From Deltaproteobacteria bacterium (GTDB lineage: Bacteria; Myxococcota_C; UBA6777), in NCBI GenBank assembly GCA_006226375.1, contig SBHC01000077.1:124001-188000 (forward strand): a stretch of 64,000 nucleotides of DNA. The letters are read 5' to 3'. Below are positions 8,149 to 18,100 of this stretch, one piece after another (the first letter of the stretch is position 1; every line of letters begins with the position of its first letter). Below the pieces are notes generated by a model, which was not told the origin of the DNA, ran no database searches, and saw only the letters and a list, made by a program, of their open reading frames with translations. Position numbers and translations under genes: made by a program.

Positions 8149-9036
8149 CTACAAGCTTGCTTCTACAAGATAGGCGTTGGCCCACCAATAGGGATACACG
8201 TGCGTTTTGTGGATTGTTGTGTATCCAGCCTCACGAAGCTGTGACTCCCATTCATCGATGGTGTGCTCATAGTTGGTTCGGGCTTGTGTGGGGTCAAAGT
8301 ATCCCAGCATGACAGGTACGAGGAACCCAAGGGCGACTTCCTCTTGGGTGTCTGTGTATTCGCTCAATCCTTGTTCGTATCGAGCCAGAACATGCAAGAT
8401 ACGGTCTTCTCCCCACATCTCAGTAAACGTTGGAACATCAAACTCTGCGAGCACCAATCGTGAGCTATGGGAGCGTACCCAAGATAGCTGTTCGACTCGG
8501 TCCTTGGGTTCAATGGATTGCAAGCTGAAGGTTGCTTGACAAAGGTCCCATCTCGCGTCCGATGGAGCTTTGTGGATGAATTCCTTAAGCGTGAGGTTCC
8601 AAGGTTGAAAGGGGACATCACCCTGGGCAAGCGCATCGCAGGTGGTTTGTAACATGGGCGCTGATGGCTCAAGTACATCCAGTTGAGTTAGATCGTGTGG
8701 CAACGCAGGAAGTAAGGCCATCCCGTCACCTACCCCAATGTCCAACAATCGCGCTGGGGGCTCCTTTGAGTAGACCTTTTGCAAAGCATGGGTGAGCGAC
8801 TCGTACAGTCCTATGTTTCCGCCACCTCGGATGAACGCTGCAAAAGCAGAGCCTATCTCGTAGACATGGGTCTTGGAGCTGGATTGCAGCTGTTCCAGGT
8901 ACACACTGGCGTAATGAAACACGGGATGGGAAGGTTCCAATTGATGGGCTGCTTTCATCTCCTGTGCAGCTTTTTCCAGGTCTTGCTCTCCAAAGGCTCG
9001 GATGGAAGTGATAAAGTGAGTTTGCTGTGGTGTCAT
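8149..9036 (-). CDS. SAM-dependent methyltransferase-like protein with TPR-like N-terminus
   Basis: Predicted cytoplasmic class I methyltransferase of 295 residues. The N-terminal 55 residues form a TPR-like helical pair (FGEQDLEKAAQEMKAAHQLE). The Rossmann-type SAM site reads ARLLDIGVGDGMALLPAL, followed by an acidic residue at the end of strand two (LDVLEPS), as in the family. No substrate-specific motif is recognised. It lies downstream of the RHS gene on the same strand after 115 bases that contain a small hairpin (9065-9086), so co-transcription is possible but uncertain. The ATG at 9036 is preferred over the TTG at 9051. It does not look like an immunity protein, but that cannot be excluded. 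Confidence 0.75.
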   Translation of the reverse strand: MTPQQTHFITSIRAFGEQDLEKAAQEMKAAHQLEPSHPVFHYASVYLEQLQSSSKTHVYEIGSAFAAFIRGGGNIGLYESLTHALQKVYSKEPPARLLDIGVGDGMALLPALPHDLTQLDVLEPSAPMLQTTCDALAQGDVPFQPWNLTLKEFIHKAPSDARWDLCQATFSLQSIEPKDRVEQLSWVRSHSSRLVLAEFDVPTFTEMWGEDRILHVLARYEQGLSEYTDTQEEVALGFLVPVMLGYFDPTQARTNYEHTIDEWESQLREAGYTTIHKTHVYPYWWANAYLVEASL

Positions 9037-9151
9037 GGTTCTCTGTCCCAACGTTTATCGTAGAAGCTTCCAACATTGAGGAAGCTATGGATTGTATTTG
9101 TGGGACTCTATAACACGGGTAGGGCTCTTCTATCCAGCTTGTATTGTTGGC

Positions 9152-12100
9152 TCATTTGTGATTCGTTCTTTCTTGTTGTTTCTTCGGCTTCTGCTCTTCC
9201 AGAATGTTATTAATCGTTTTTCCGACTCCTACGCCAAAGTCCCATGCTTCTTTTGTATTGCCGAAAACATTGATGGAGGGCAGTCCATCTGAAAGCCCCA
9301 TTTCAGATAGAGTAAAATTCGCTGCTTGCGATACGACTGTCCCTCTTGTCGAGCCTGCTCCAAACAACTGTTGTACCTTACCGCTTAGTGGTGTTGCCAA
9401 AGATGCTGCAATCGCAGAATTTGCGTAGTATGCTCCCACCGAATAATAGCCATTTACTGCAGCTGTGTAAGCAATTCCTGCTCCATGAAAAGCAATAACC
9501 CCTCCTGCTGCCAGAGCAGGGGCGCTCGCTACAGCAAGAGGGACTAACATGTGCTCTTTTTGTTTATGTACTGCTTCATTGTATTGTTGCCTCATCTTTC
9601 TCATTTGCCTATTCGAGCGGTCTCTTCTCCAAAGTGTGTACTGCTCCTCCGGTTTCGCATAGCCATAAGATACTGCTCCATCTCCCGAGTCAGACTGGGC
9701 CTCCCCATTCCTATCCACAAATCGTATGGGGTTGTTTCCGACATACCAGTACACATTAAACTCATCTCCAACGGAGCCCAGCTTTTCAAACTTTCCATCT
9801 GCGCTGACCCATCTACCCAAGTTGGTGTCCAGGTAGCGTGTTTTGGCATAGTTGAGCTGGGTTGCAACATCCTTTTCCGTGTTCATGTATCCATAAAATA
9901 CAGGCGAACCTTTTTCTTCATAGGCCGCTCCGTACGGATAATACTTGGTTGTACCGACAACTTCTCCCTTCCCATCAGTCACAGCTCGAACAGAGCCAAG
10001 GTGATCGTTGTGGAGGAAGAGCTTGCGTTCTTGACTTTCATGGAGCAACGTTTGAAGCGAGTGCTGCATCATGTCATCGGCAAGGTCGGTTGCAAGCTCT
10101 CGTTTGCGGAGCTCTCCCTGGCGTTTTCCTGACTGGACTTGGTGATAGAGCATGGCGTCAGCGACCGTGATCTTCCCATCAGGCTCAGGTGTGACAGAGG
10201 CCGTATCTTTGGAAGGAGCAAGATCGTCATAGAGCTTCTTCACACCTGCTGTTGTGACTTTTGCGCCGATCCGCTGCTTCCCAAGTAACACATAGATGAT
10301 GCTTTGGCCGTTTCGGATTTCATGGTCATCGGAGAAGTAGAGCGTGTGCAAACCTTGCTCCCTCTTCATTTGGCGCACCTTTCCTGCTCCATACCAATAG
10401 CGGCCCAGTAACTTGTTCCCTTGGTGCGTTTCTTTGCGTCGCCCCATAAAGTCCCAAGTGTGCTTGAATCCTCGATGGCTTTGAGCGTTCCCAGCTTTGT
10501 CGTAGGATAGATTCACCGACCCAGCTTGGTTCACTGCATAGGGCTGTGCCTGACTGTAGCTATAGCTTCCTACATGGGCAGGGCTTTGTGAGCCCAAGGA
10601 TGATGCCTTGGACAGAATGTTGCCTACATCGTTGTAACTGTAGCTGAGAGTTTCTTTGTTGTTCAGTTTCGCTTGGGTCAGTCGATACAGTGAGTCATAC
10701 TGGTAGATGTTTGTTTCTGTCAGGTCTTTGATCGTGAGAAAGTTACCAACTCCATCGTAGGTGTAGGTGAAGTCGAGTAGCTTCCCTTGATTGACTTGAG
10801 CGGAGCTTAGACGCAACCTGGAGTCAAAGTTGTAGCTTGTGACAATGCCATTGCTCGCGGTCCAGCTTGCAAGCTGTCCTGTCGTTGTGTAGGTGCATTG
10901 AACCATCATTCCCGGAATCGATAGTATTCGGCTCAGTCCATCGAATGTCATAGAGAGTGAACGGCCGTCAGGATACGTTTTCTTCGTAAGTCGATCCACA
11001 TTGTCGTATGTCATCGAAAAATCAAAATGGGTGCCTAGCGACCTCTTTTGATAGTGGACCAACCTCTCCCTGGTATCGTAGCTAAACCACTCGCTTCCCG
11101 TCGGGTACGATATACCGATGAGCTTGCTCCGTACGTTGGATGCTTGAGGAAAAGAAGTGTTTACCTTGTCGTAGAAGAAGCGAATGCGAGTGGAAGGTTT
11201 GCCTTCCTCCATCAGTGAGGTTGTGCGGTTGGCTTTGTCGTAGGAATAGAGGGTTGCAATCCCACGTGCATCTGTGCGTTTTACCAAGTTGCCCTGTTTG
11301 TCGAAGGTATACTGGGTTGTTCCTGTGTTGGGTGACTTCACGGAAGTTACACGTCCCAGCAAATCCACGGTGTGACTCTTTGTATATCCCAAAGGGTCTG
11401 TGTACTGGACCAATTGTGGAAGACCAACCTCTCCATCTTTGCTCAGTGTGTTTGTCACATTCCAGGCGAAGGTTTTGGTGATGGTTCGGTTGGGTTTGTC
11501 CATGGTTGTCACTTGAAGGACATGACCCAGACCGTTCACAAGGCTTGAACTTGGTGTGTTGTAATGCTTGGAACCCTGGCGGGTGTCTTCTTCGTCAAAG
11601 GTGGTTGTCTGGAAGGGCCTGTACTCGACACGGGAAAAGGTGCCGTCCTGGTTGGTCTTGCGAGTCATTCTTCCGAGCGCATCGAAGGAAGACGTTACAA
11701 AAGGCAATGTCTTAGGGGGCTGTAAAAAACAAGCGTCTCGTGGATCCTGGTAGGGGTTCCATTGTTTGTAGGGTTTCGAGAGAGCGTTGAACTCGACATG
11801 ACCTGTGATCTGGTAGAGTCCATCCTTAATCTTCGAGCGGGTTTGTATCTTTCGGCCTGCGCCGTCGAAGCAATCTTGTTTCTCTAGGTCGTAGGGCTGG
11901 CCTTTTTGACTTCTCTGTTGGGTAATGATTCGACTGAAGGGGGACTTGAGATCATAGACATATCTCTGGGTGGGGGCTTGTAGGGTATCTCCAGGTTTCG
12001 CGACAGAGATCTGACGCACAAATGTGTCATAGCCATAAGCAGTCTTGTGACCGTTCCAACTGCTGCTTTCTACAACCACTCCACGAGCGAGGTCCCACAC

Positions 12101-15079
12101 CGCACTCATCTTCAGAGAGTAACCTGGAAGAACCACCTCTTCCGACACCGGAAACAACGAATACTGGGGGTCCCATGTGAAGTTTCGGATGTTTCCGTTT
12201 GCATCCTTTCGAGAGAGAAGGTTTCCATAGGAGTCATATTCACCTCGTTGTCTCTCCACTAGATCTGGCTTGCCCACGTCGATTTGAGCCGTGACGCGGG
12301 CAAGGTTTCCTTTCTTTGCTTGTCCATAAGGCATACCTACGAAGGCAGGCTCATCGTAGTAAAATCGCTCGTCGGTTTTTCGGTGGCTTGTTGGGTTTGC
12401 ATAGATCTGCCGACGCTTCAACAAGCGCAACATCCATCGACCGTTACCAGGTAGGATGTACTCCGTCGCGGTGTATTTCTCATCTCCAGGCTTCCCTTTC
12501 TCCCCAAGTTCCGCCACGAGCGTCGTGTTTCCATAGGAATCAAAGGTGTATTCTTTGCGAGTGGTTTTCCACTCTGTTTGCGGCCGGCCTTCCTGATGCA
12601 GGGTCTCTGCGATGGACTGACAGACAAACCGGACTGCATACGATAGCGAAGAAGGAGAGGGAATACCTCCTACCTTGCAGTCTTTGTATTCCACGGTTTG
12701 TGTTTGGTACGTCTTGTTCTGTGCGTTGGAGATCATCTTGGAAACCAGCTTGCCTTTGTAATGCACATCCTGACTTCCTACTCGAAAGGTATATCGCTCC
12801 TGCTTGTCTTCCACGGAAGCGTCACCTTTGTGGACCGATAGAACTTCCCGAAATCCTCGAAACTGCTTTTCTATACCGTCGTAAAATCCGTCGTGGTAGT
12901 GAACTTCTTGTTCGCTGTATCCGAGCTTCACATTGTTCGGGCCGTCCGCCCATATTTTGACTTGGCGAACTACGCTGAAAGGCATCGGCAAACGATGTTT
13001 CCATGGTCTTTGGTTCTGTCGGTCCCGAATCATCTGAGCCACAGACGATGAGTACACTACCTCGATCTGTTTTCCGATGCCGTTGCTGACTCGGCTCAAG
13101 AGGTTGGGTTTTTGTCCAAAGAGATCCAGGTAGGTGATCTGCCCCGAGCTGTTAAACCATACGATGTCACGAGAGCCATTGCCATTGATGTCGGCAAACC
13201 GAACGGTGTGTGTAGAGCTGTCTGGCAGTGTTTGTCCTCCGACTGAGGTGATGGACTGCTTGGAGCCGAAGGATGAACCATTTCGATTCAGGAAGTAATG
13301 CAGGGTGGTTCCTTGCAATACGATAACATCGCGAAGGGAGTCTCCGTTGAGGTCGCCGAACTGTACGGATGGTAACATTCCTTGGGTGAGTCCATTGACT
13401 GAGACCTCTGTCCAACTTGTCCATCTTCCCCAGCCCAGGTACAGTTTGACTCGTATCTTCCCTTCCGAAAGTCGGATTAGGTCTTGCAAACCATCGCCGT
13501 TGATATCAAACAACTGCATCTTGTCTTTGGAGAAAGAGTACTTGATGTGTGTACTCCCCTGAACAGCTTTCCATGCACCTTTTCCATCGCCGACCCAGTA
13601 GGTTGTGTTCACCCCGTTGCAAACGATGACGTCGGTCTTTTTGTCACCATCGTAGTTAAAGAATCGCGCGTCTACGTTGTTGCTCGGGTGAGGAAGGTTG
13701 GCGGTTGAAACGGTGAGGTTCTGTGCTGTGTCTTCCCACCGGCCTTGCCCTTTGTTGAGCACAACAGCCTTGGTGGTTAGGTCCAGCAGATCCGTAAATC
13801 CATCCCCATTCACATCCAACATCTGGACGGCTTTACTCTTCAGGGAGGCTGACAATGATTGTGGGTTGGCGATTCGCTGGGACAAGGGAAAGTCATGGCT
13901 CTTCGTTTGTAAGTTGCTATCGACTGTCATGGTGTTGATGTGAAACACATGCTTACCCCTTGAGGTATCGACAAGGTCTGGTAAACCGTCGCCGTTGATG
14001 TCAAGCAGGTCGACTTGGCCCGACTTGAGGTTCAAGCCGGTACCCGTTGGCATGGAGACCATCTTGCTTGAAGTTCCTGAAGCCTTGGCGCTTGTGTATT
14101 CCATCGTGAACTTGATGGGGTAGGGGGTTCTACCATCGATTCCATACTGCGTAACGTGAGAGAGTCGAGAGAGACCTTCTTTGTCATCGTAGGATAACTG
14201 GTAGCTTCGCAGTGGCTTGTTGTTGGAAGCTATCTTGATGGCTTTGATGCGTTCGCGGGTTTGTATTTCAAAGCCTGCTTTGCCATCGGATATCGCGTCA
14301 GGCCGGCTTTCGTATTGAAGTGAAGCTGTATAGAGGGAGTTTCCGTTGGTATTGTATACCCAGCTGACCTCTGTCAGATAGACTTTCGGCGCTTGGGATC
14401 CGATTCTTTTGTAGATGTAGTCGATACGGCTTCCGTTGCGGTCTACCAGAGAACGAAGATACCAACGGTAGGTCCCGTAGGCCCCGATGTCCTGGCTGTC
14501 TCGGTCTTGGGTTGCTTGTGTGGTGTTGAGATCGATATGACTTGCACCAAAGTACCCTATGGAGCCGTTGGGATACTCTGCCGTCCAGTAGCCTTGTTGG
14601 TCGGTGTTGGATGTTCTGTGCCATTGAAACCGCACAAATCCTCCTTCAAACCGACTTCGGTGGTAGGGTGTTCCTACAATCTTGACCAGCTCACCTCCGT
14701 CGGATGCTGTGAACGTGTCAGCACTGTCATATTTGGGAAGCCTTCTGGCTGTGTATCGTTCGATGCTCTTGAGCCCCGACAAACTCCAGCCCATTCCAAC
14801 AATGCTAGAGCCTCCACCCGAGCTGTAGGACAGTCCCAATTGTGGAGTGAAACCATTCCGGCCTTTGGGCATCTTGATCGGAATCCCGTAGCTCATCACG
14901 CCCATGTTGAGGCTCAGCTTTACGTTTTCTCCGACTCCTTCCAACGAACCAGGTCCTTTGGGGAGGGGAAGCACGCTGGGTTTTACACCTGACTTGGAGT
15001 CGGGAGTGTCGGCCCAAACGTTTGATTCGAAGAACGCAAAGCAAAGGAGAAGGGCAAGGGCGCAAAGATATCGTTGCAT
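9152..15079 (-). CDS. Secreted SpvB/FG-GAP/RHS-repeat protein, Tc-toxin B-C-like
   Basis: A 1975-residue protein with the domain order of a fused Tc-toxin TcB-TcC cocoon. A Sec signal peptide (residues 1-23) precedes an SpvB-type domain (NGFTPQLGLSYSSGGGSSIV, GMGWSLSGLKSIERYT). At least six FG-GAP/VCBS calcium-loop repeats follow (DINGDGLPDLVD, DVNGDGFTDLLD and others, about 350-660). Then comes a TcdB-middle-type segment (NGIGKQIEVVYSSSVAQMI, DGIEKQFRGFREV), and YD/RHS repeats to about 1790. The RHS core ends with LGRWVSADGKF and NPIRFVDRNGEA, where canonical cores have DPxG. The last 180 residues are a variable-type tip with a hydrophobic stretch and no recognised toxin fold. The signal peptide is unusual for Tc subunits. 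It sits 58 bases after the TcA-like gene, with GGAG before its ATG, so the two are probably co-expressed. Confidence 0.88.
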   Translation of the reverse strand: MQRYLCALALLLCFAFFESNVWADTPDSKSGVKPSVLPLPKGPGSLEGVGENVKLSLNMGVMSYGIPIKMPKGRNGFTPQLGLSYSSGGGSSIVGMGWSLSGLKSIERYTARRLPKYDSADTFTASDGGELVKIVGTPYHRSRFEGGFVRFQWHRTSNTDQQGYWTAEYPNGSIGYFGASHIDLNTTQATQDRDSQDIGAYGTYRWYLRSLVDRNGSRIDYIYKRIGSQAPKVYLTEVSWVYNTNGNSLYTASLQYESRPDAISDGKAGFEIQTRERIKAIKIASNNKPLRSYQLSYDDKEGLSRLSHVTQYGIDGRTPYPIKFTMEYTSAKASGTSSKMVSMPTGTGLNLKSGQVDLLDINGDGLPDLVDTSRGKHVFHINTMTVDSNLQTKSHDFPLSQRIANPQSLSASLKSKAVQMLDVNGDGFTDLLDLTTKAVVLNKGQGRWEDTAQNLTVSTANLPHPSNNVDARFFNYDGDKKTDVIVCNGVNTTYWVGDGKGAWKAVQGSTHIKYSFSKDKMQLFDINGDGLQDLIRLSEGKIRVKLYLGWGRWTSWTEVSVNGLTQGMLPSVQFGDLNGDSLRDVIVLQGTTLHYFLNRNGSSFGSKQSITSVGGQTLPDSSTHTVRFADINGNGSRDIVWFNSSGQITYLDLFGQKPNLLSRVSNGIGKQIEVVYSSSVAQMIRDRQNQRPWKHRLPMPFSVVRQVKIWADGPNNVKLGYSEQEVHYHDGFYDGIEKQFRGFREVLSVHKGDASVEDKQERYTFRVGSQDVHYKGKLVSKMISNAQNKTYQTQTVEYKDCKVGGIPSPSSLSYAVRFVCQSIAETLHQEGRPQTEWKTTRKEYTFDSYGNTTLVAELGEKGKPGDEKYTATEYILPGNGRWMLRLLKRRQIYANPTSHRKTDERFYYDEPAFVGMPYGQAKKGNLARVTAQIDVGKPDLVERQRGEYDSYGNLLSRKDANGNIRNFTWDPQYSLFPVSEEVVLPGYSLKMSAVWDLARGVVVESSSWNGHKTAYGYDTFVRQISVAKPGDTLQAPTQRYVYDLKSPFSRIITQQRSQKGQPYDLEKQDCFDGAGRKIQTRSKIKDGLYQITGHVEFNALSKPYKQWNPYQDPRDACFLQPPKTLPFVTSSFDALGRMTRKTNQDGTFSRVEYRPFQTTTFDEEDTRQGSKHYNTPSSSLVNGLGHVLQVTTMDKPNRTITKTFAWNVTNTLSKDGEVGLPQLVQYTDPLGYTKSHTVDLLGRVTSVKSPNTGTTQYTFDKQGNLVKRTDARGIATLYSYDKANRTTSLMEEGKPSTRIRFFYDKVNTSFPQASNVRSKLIGISYPTGSEWFSYDTRERLVHYQKRSLGTHFDFSMTYDNVDRLTKKTYPDGRSLSMTFDGLSRILSIPGMMVQCTYTTTGQLASWTASNGIVTSYNFDSRLRLSSAQVNQGKLLDFTYTYDGVGNFLTIKDLTETNIYQYDSLYRLTQAKLNNKETLSYSYNDVGNILSKASSLGSQSPAHVGSYSYSQAQPYAVNQAGSVNLSYDKAGNAQSHRGFKHTWDFMGRRKETHQGNKLLGRYWYGAGKVRQMKREQGLHTLYFSDDHEIRNGQSIIYVLLGKQRIGAKVTTAGVKKLYDDLAPSKDTASVTPEPDGKITVADAMLYHQVQSGKRQGELRKRELATDLADDMMQHSLQTLLHESQERKLFLHNDHLGSVRAVTDGKGEVVGTTKYYPYGAAYEEKGSPVFYGYMNTEKDVATQLNYAKTRYLDTNLGRWVSADGKFEKLGSVGDEFNVYWYVGNNPIRFVDRNGEAQSDSGDGAVSYGYAKPEEQYTLWRRDRSNRQMRKMRQQYNEAVHKQKEHMLVPLAVASAPALAAGGVIAFHGAGIAYTAAVNGYYSVGAYYANSAIAASLATPLSGKVQQLFGAGSTRGTVVSQAANFTLSEMGLSDGLPSINVFGNTKEAWDFGVGVGKTINNILEEQKPKKQQERTNHK

Positions 15080-15137
15080 GTTCGATACGCTCCAAACGAA
15101 CGAAGGGTGGGAGTGAGTTTTGGGAAGGCAGGGAGGC

Positions 15138-18100
15138 TCAGTTGCCTTCCGTGAAGTCCTTGTAATAGATGTACAGCCGGATATCGTCGAGCGTATTCAG
15201 CTTGATGTCCCGGTTGACCTGCTCCGAGAGCTGGTTGAGCAACAACTCCCAGTGGCTGTTGGCTAGAGGTCGATCCCTCAGTCGATAGTTTGGGTAGACT
15301 GTGGGATTCAGGGTTTTTACTCCATTGAAGAACGGGTTCAATACAGCGATGCGTTGCGGCAGCGTGTAGTACGCAAACTTGTTTCCTGGCAGGCGAACCC
15401 AGGATGTTCCTTTCTGACGAAGGTACAATCGACCCGTAGTGTCTCCAACATCTCCACCGATGATCTCACCTTCCACGTAAAAGATCTTGTGGTTCACTGT
15501 AATGGGTGAGACCTTGGAGCTTCCCTTGTCGACGGAGAGATCAAAGGGGAACGATAGATACCCTTCTGCGTTCAATCGACTCGTCTCACTGAGCTTGTTT
15601 CGGAACGCTGTGATTCGTTCGCTGATCGTTAGTGGCTTTCCATCCTTTCCTGAGTGGGAGATCTTGAGGATGTCATCTCGCAAGGAGACAATTGCAACGC
15701 GGGTGTCAGGGACTCCGTTGTTCTCCAAGAACTCTCGGTAGGCTAGCTCCAGTTGGGTTAGGTAGTCTTCCAGATTGTATGTACCCGACGAGACCATCCG
15801 GATCAGGAACAGTTGGATCTTGTTTTTGTACGAGGTCCCTGTGAAGTATTCGTAGACCAACGTTGCCCGGTACGCCTCACGAATCGCAAGGTCAAAGGTT
15901 CGCTCTGCTGTGATGATCGCGTCGTTCTTGTAGATCCGTACGTTCGGGTCATTCTTTGCAGCCTGAACGTTGATCGCGAGCTGGGCTGTTTCTTGCTGTT
16001 GGGCGATCAGTCGGTCGGAGCGGTCTTCCATTTGCTTGATCTTGGAAAGAGCCAACCGAATGTTGTAGTGCGAACTTAACGCCTCCATCTCGTGGCTGAG
16101 CATGGAGTTTCGAAGAGAACGGATTCTTGCAGCGCTCTCAATCCGTCGCAAGCCTCCTGTCCCACATTGGACTTGGTATTGCTTGGCTGCGATTCTTTGG
16201 TTTAGGTCTGCAATCTCATTTTGTTTGTCTCTGATCTTGGATTCAAGCAATCCCACTGTGAGTTCACGTACTGCTCTTGCAATACCCAAAGCGGAGATTC
16301 CCTTAAGGGCAGATAAGCAATCTCCTATGCTTATCGTTGTCCCACTTGTGGGTGGAGTACACTTGGATAACTTTGTGATGTCTGCGATCACTGAATAAGT
16401 CCGGTTGGCAGCTTCAATCTCAGCTTGTGTTGATCGAATTTGGGATTGCAAACTGTTTTGTCGGCCTCGAATGGCCCAAGTGTAGTTATGGAGTTCCCAT
16501 TGTTTGTCACACTCCGCTTTGATCCTGGCTTTTTCGGTTTCAATCTGCTGGAGCGTGTTCTTTTGTTTGAGGATCAGACTTTGGAATGCAACCCTGGCTT
16601 GACCCAGTTGGAGCCTGGCATCGTACAGTTGCCCTGAACCCATCCAGCCACAGGGATTACCCAACTCAATAGCTCGTGGGTTGAGGTAGGCGTTCTGTAC
16701 AATGGCGGGGTACTTCTTCTTGGTGCTGGGATCTTCCAAGGTCCCGCATAGATCGATGAGTTGGTTGTCGTAGTTCTGTTCGATCTTGATCAGCTCGTTT
16801 TGGAAGCTGACGTTGTCGACCTCATAGCTTCGTTGACTTTGCAATGCCAAGCGCTCTTTGTCTTTGGCCGTGAGCATCTTCTGTTTGGCAAAGTTGAAGG
16901 CTACGTGGAAGGCATTGCTTGTGTTGTTTTCCACAGCAGGGAACGGAATGTAGTCAGGGGCAAAGCCAAAGATATTTATGTCATTGAGCAGGTCTCTGTA
17001 GACTTCGTTGAAGTCAAGAAAGGCGGCCCGGTACGTTGTGGCTGCTTGGGCCAATTCCTGCTTGATTTGTGGGAGGATGCTTTGAAACTCCTGGTCTGTG
17101 GAGGCTTTCTGCAGATCCCGAACCAGCTTGTTGAGAATCAGGGATTCAATGTAGCTTGCGGCAAACGCTCTTCGAGCCACCCGACGGGCTAGCTCTGGAC
17201 GTTGTAGCTTGTGGTATCTCTTCGCAACTTCGCTCCAAACTCTGGCTTTCTGTGTGGATGCGCGGATCAGCTTCTTGAAATAGCTGGTAATCGCTTTGGG
17301 TGTGATCAACCAGTCGGAGAAATTGCCTTCGAACGATTGAACCATGACGGCAGACATTGAGAAGAACCGATCCAAGACAAGCTGGTAGTATTGTGTGGCT
17401 AAATATAGGTTGTGCATTTCATAGCCCAACGCACCTGACAACTTTAGGCCTCCCGGTTCCAGAAGGTCTCCATAGAATGAGTAAAGGTTGGAACCTGCCA
17501 GGTCAAACCGACTGGCTGATGCTTTCACAAAGGCGTCATCTCCCAACATAATCTTCAACTCAGCGTTGAGAGTTTCAAACCCAAGGTCCGTGACCTTCTC
17601 GCCGTTGGTGTTCGTTCGACTGTCATCAAAGGAGAACGATAGCTTGAGAAAATCTCGTAGCTTGGTGCGAGTTGTTGTGTCTAGCTTGCTCGCGAGGTTT
17701 GGGGTTGTGTAGAGCGTAAGCAAACAATTCATACGCTGCTCCAACAGCTCGATCTCTTTGGGACCATAACAGTAGGGAACAGCGTTGGAGTTGGGGACGC
17801 AGATCTCTGGAGTAAAACCCACTTGTTTCCCTGTACGACTGCGAAACTTGATTCGATACCGAAAAGCATCGGCGATGCTGGCTCGCATGGATTGGTAAGG
17901 AGATACAAAACCGTTCGGCTGTGTGGCTTCAAGAAAGTCGTAGTACTTCGTCAGGTCGTTTCGATCGACATCACAAGGGAATTGCCCTTTGTACTTGCCT
18001 GCACAAACCTTGGTGGGGTCTTCCACATAACCAGGCTTCCTACGTAACGCTTGTAGCACTGTATAGCAGGACGTATTTGCACTATGGCAGCTATCTTGCT

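Noticed and set aside
8149..9036. Immunity protein for the RHS tip
   Set aside because: The sequence has a clear SAM-binding motif and lies 115 bases away; an immunity role has no direct support.
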